A stretch of DNA of 64,000 bases from the NCBI RefSeq assembly GCF_029227915.1, contig NC_079888.1, positions 7,185,001-7,249,000 of the forward strand. The letters run 5' to 3'. This stretch comes from Hydractinia symbiolongicarpus. Lineage: Eukaryota; Cnidaria; Hydrozoa; Anthoathecata; Hydractiniidae. Both the position numbers and the translations under genes were made by a program. The notes beneath the pieces were generated by a model, which made no database searches, was not told the origin of the DNA, and saw only the letters and a list, made by a program, of their open reading frames with translations. This document shows, in pieces, positions 62,528-64,000 of this stretch (the stretch's first letter is position 1; every line of letters starts with the position of its first letter).

Positions 62528-62956
62528 CCTTTTAATGCATTTAGAAATGAAGTGTTCACTGGAACCTTGAAGGAGGATAGTTTGCGTAGAATGCTTACAA
62601 AACTTTTACCTATCGCCATATTGGAATCATTTGTAGAGATGGCTGTGGCAACTGCGGGTAACACATTAAAACATTGCAAGATGGAATTGATGTAACATGT
62701 GTTGCCCAAATTTAGCAAGCCCCTGTTGCTGCCTAGTGATTTTTGTGCAGGCAAGGTAGTGGAGCTCTTTGTTACGCCCTGGGGATTCGTGTCCTTAAAG
62801 CTAGTGGTCAAAGTTGCTTGTGACATGGATAATTTCTTTGAAACAGTTGGTATCAATTGAGCGGTATGCTGTGGGTCCCTACCAGGATGAATCCAAGACA
62901 ACGAATCTCGAGATAGCCAGATGTAAAACGACGATCTGTTTCGGAACAAAATCCCC

Positions 62957-63112
62957 TAGCTCCTACTTCAACAGCAAAGAAATGCAGAGACCAATTGTTT
63001 AATCTCATGACGGAACAAAGTGACGAGAATTTATCAACCTTAACTCCATGTCAAGTCTCCATGTTCTCTTCGCATGGGCAAGTTAATTCAAAGAAAATAA
63101 TTTACAAAGAGG
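62957..63112. other. Intergenic or upstream stretch between USP copies
   Basis: Sequence between the acceptor-like AG of USP copy 1 and the structured element of copy 2. No motif recognised. It may hold the 5' exon or promoter of USP copy 1, but no ATG-led frame connects to the Cys-box piece. Confidence 0.35.
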
Positions 63113-63406
63113 TGGCAAGCCACCGCAATGATGAACTCAACCTGTTAGGTCTTTGGAAATAAGCTAGAGGTTGTACTCCTCTAGAGAATATGCCTCTAAA
63201 AGCACAATTCTCCCTTTTTACAAGGAATTAATTAAATAATATAAAAAAATAAAAAGTACACAACACATTTGAAAAGATAAACAGAACTTTAACCAAGGGC
63301 AGGTAGGTTTCAAGCCATATTTCTGAACCTAAGTACCCTGGATGTCTAGCTGAGTCACCTCGAGGAGGTCCGCGGACGGTCATCAGCAGAAACTAGACAT
63401 CCCTAT
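63113..63406. repeat. Structured interspersed element, copy 2 (downstream of USP copy 2)
   Basis: Homolog of 60919-61200. It includes a TAGAGG-TTGTACT-CCTCTA hairpin near 63165-63183, also found in the intronic copy, and ends with the perfect 10-bp-stem hairpin at 63340-63402. Confidence 0.75.
63340..63402. other. Conserved hairpin, copy 2
   Basis: Outer stem GGATGTCTAG (63340-63349) with CTAGACATCC (63393-63402), GCTGA/TCAGC (63349-63353 with 63383-63387), and inner ACCTC/GAGGT (63357-63361 with 63365-63369). Changes relative to copy 1 preserve pairing. Confidence 0.75.
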
Positions 63407-63460
63407 CTTCCTAAAGTAAACTTTGAGCACTTTCTGTTCAACTGTGCTATTCTTTGTTTT

Positions 63461-63716
63461 TAACTCAGGTAATAAGTGGAGTCGTTACTCTCCAAAGACA
63501 AGATCATGTGCGATCAAACCCCCCTGCTAATATTTTTTTTTAACTGGGGTAATAAGTGGAGTCGTCACTCTCCAAAGACAAGACCTAGTATGATCAAACC
63601 CCCTTGCTAACTTAATTTTTATTTGATTTTGTTTTTATTTTTGACTTGGGTAATAAGTGGAGTCGTCACTCTCCAAAGACAAGACTGAGTGTAGTCAAGC
63701 CCCTTTGCTGACTCAT
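63461..63716 (-). repeat. 75-140-bp minisatellite tract 2 (three copies)
   Basis: Copies start at 63461, 63541 and 63643 with the same GGTAATAAGTGGAGTCGT, ACTCTCCAAAGACAAGA and TCAA-CCCC-TGCT blocks as the tract at 61244. It ends 16 bp before the TAA of USP copy 2. Confidence 0.85.
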
Positions 63717-63732
63717 TCTGGTTAAAATATTT

Positions 63733-64000
63733 TTACCTCAGCTCTTCTAAAAAGAAAACATATGACTCGTGACTGTTAATAAGGCGGTCATCACAGAAAA
63801 TTACTGCTCTATCGTTGCAATGTATCCACCTGTGAACCATTTGGTCGAAGGCTATGGTGGTGTAGTGACCATCAGTTAAGTTGCCGCAATGGTTGATAAT
63901 AGCCCTTAATTGAAACTTTTTACGAAATTTCACTTCTCCATCTACGGTAAAAGGTATGGAAAGGGTACCAGGGTAAGCAGTAATACGAGAGCCAATTTTT
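63733..64000 (-). CDS. Ubiquitin-specific protease (USP), C-terminal part, cut by window edge
   Basis: Open minus-strand frame from the window edge to TAA at 63735-63733. It reads RITAYPGTLSIPFTVDGEV, then NHCGNLTDGHYTTIAF, the His-box signature of USP deubiquitinases with its catalytic His, then WIHCNDRAV with the usual Asn/Asp position, then SYVFFLEELR at the end. No break is seen in the 89 codons present. The Cys-box half must lie to the right of 64000. The C-terminus HCNDRAV...FLEELR matches the relic at 61621, so the two are tandem paralogs in the same orientation. GTG at 63933 is not a start; the frame stays open upstream. Confidence 0.85.
   Translation of the reverse strand, partial: KIGSRITAYPGTLSIPFTVDGEVKFRKKFQLRAIINHCGNLTDGHYTTIAFDQMVHRWIHCNDRAVIFCDDRLINSHESYVFFLEELR

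Larger units (their letters stand above)
61621..62956 (-). pseudogene. Ubiquitin-specific protease (USP) relic without its His box
   Basis: Minus-strand gene in at least two pieces. The piece from about 62956 to 62527 reads GLLNLGNTCYINSILQC, the Cys-box signature of USP deubiquitinases with its catalytic Cys. The next piece (about 62147 to 61722) reads FNLFSQQDTLEILQYL (QQD-type box), CHYCNSYQT (zinc-ribbon-like CxxC) and SILVLQLKRF. A perfect donor GTAAGT follows at 61721-61716. Right after it the sequence continues in another frame as HCNDRAV and YILFLEELR, with stop TAA at 61623-61621. Compared with the neighbour at 63733-64000, the part with GHYTTIAF and its catalytic His is missing. The earliest in-frame codon is TTG after a TAG and an acceptor-like AG near 62956; no clear initiator is visible. 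Such enzymes remove ubiquitin from proteins; this copy should be inactive. Confidence 0.8.

Noticed and set aside
62814-63002. A plus-strand ORF of 62 codons over the USP relic
   Set aside because: Antisense shadow of the Cys-box piece.
61132-63402. Hammerhead ribozyme in the hairpins
   Set aside because: The minus strand has CTGATGA or CTGAAGA, but no GAAA core segment at the required place and no fitting cleavage triplet; the stems also pair differently.

Overview
This window looks like nuclear DNA of an animal, most likely an aquatic invertebrate (a cnidarian is my guess, low confidence). The grounds are split exons with consensus splice sites, ubiquitin-specific protease (USP) gene fragments, an NXPE/filamin-type secreted domain, and a DUF6729-family transposase-like gene of a kind I know mainly from fish and other animals. 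Base composition is AT-rich. I see no bacterial gene organisation, rRNA, tRNA or CRISPR array. All family assignments come from recognising motifs by eye; no database search was possible.

Region 1 (1-58415) is one continuous head-to-tail macrosatellite. The basic unit is about 3.39 kb. Sixteen units and one truncated terminal unit lie in the window, and the array runs off the left edge. Each unit carries, in order: (i) an ATG with a signal-peptide-like leader; (ii) in three units only (14, 16, 17), a 500-bp larger segment that completes a 188-codon ORF with an NXPE/filamin-like domain ending just where the esterase catalytic motif should begin; (iii) a multiply broken plus-strand relic of a DUF6729 + DDE-like transposase gene (about 2.3 kb); (iv) about 700 bp of AT-rich non-coding spacer. 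The same core stops and frameshifts occur in every unit, so the gene was dead before it was amplified.

The array has higher-order structure. Units fall into types A, B and C arranged A-B-C. Units 1-6 and 7-12 are offset by exactly 20,347 bp at every unit start, so six units were duplicated together. Near the right edge the pattern changes to an A-B' pair (B' carries the NXPE segment), itself duplicated at an exact 7,285-bp offset (units 13-14 and 15-16), followed by terminal unit 17. Units 1, 10, 16 and 17 are mosaics, as expected from gene conversion or unequal exchange.

Region 2 (58416-60900) is unique flank with no gene I can recognise; it holds a small 19-bp x 3 minisatellite and a repeated hairpin-like motif.

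Region 3 (60900-64000) holds two USP-like genes on the minus strand. The nearer one (61621-62956) has the Cys box, the QQD-type box, a CxxC pair and the LKRF motif, but it has lost the catalytic His box through a deletion that begins just past a splice donor. The farther one (63733-64000, cut by the window edge) keeps the His box and C-terminus. Downstream of each USP stop are a 75-140-bp minisatellite and a roughly 280-bp structured element. A 63-65-nt hairpin in that element shows paired compensatory changes between the two copies.
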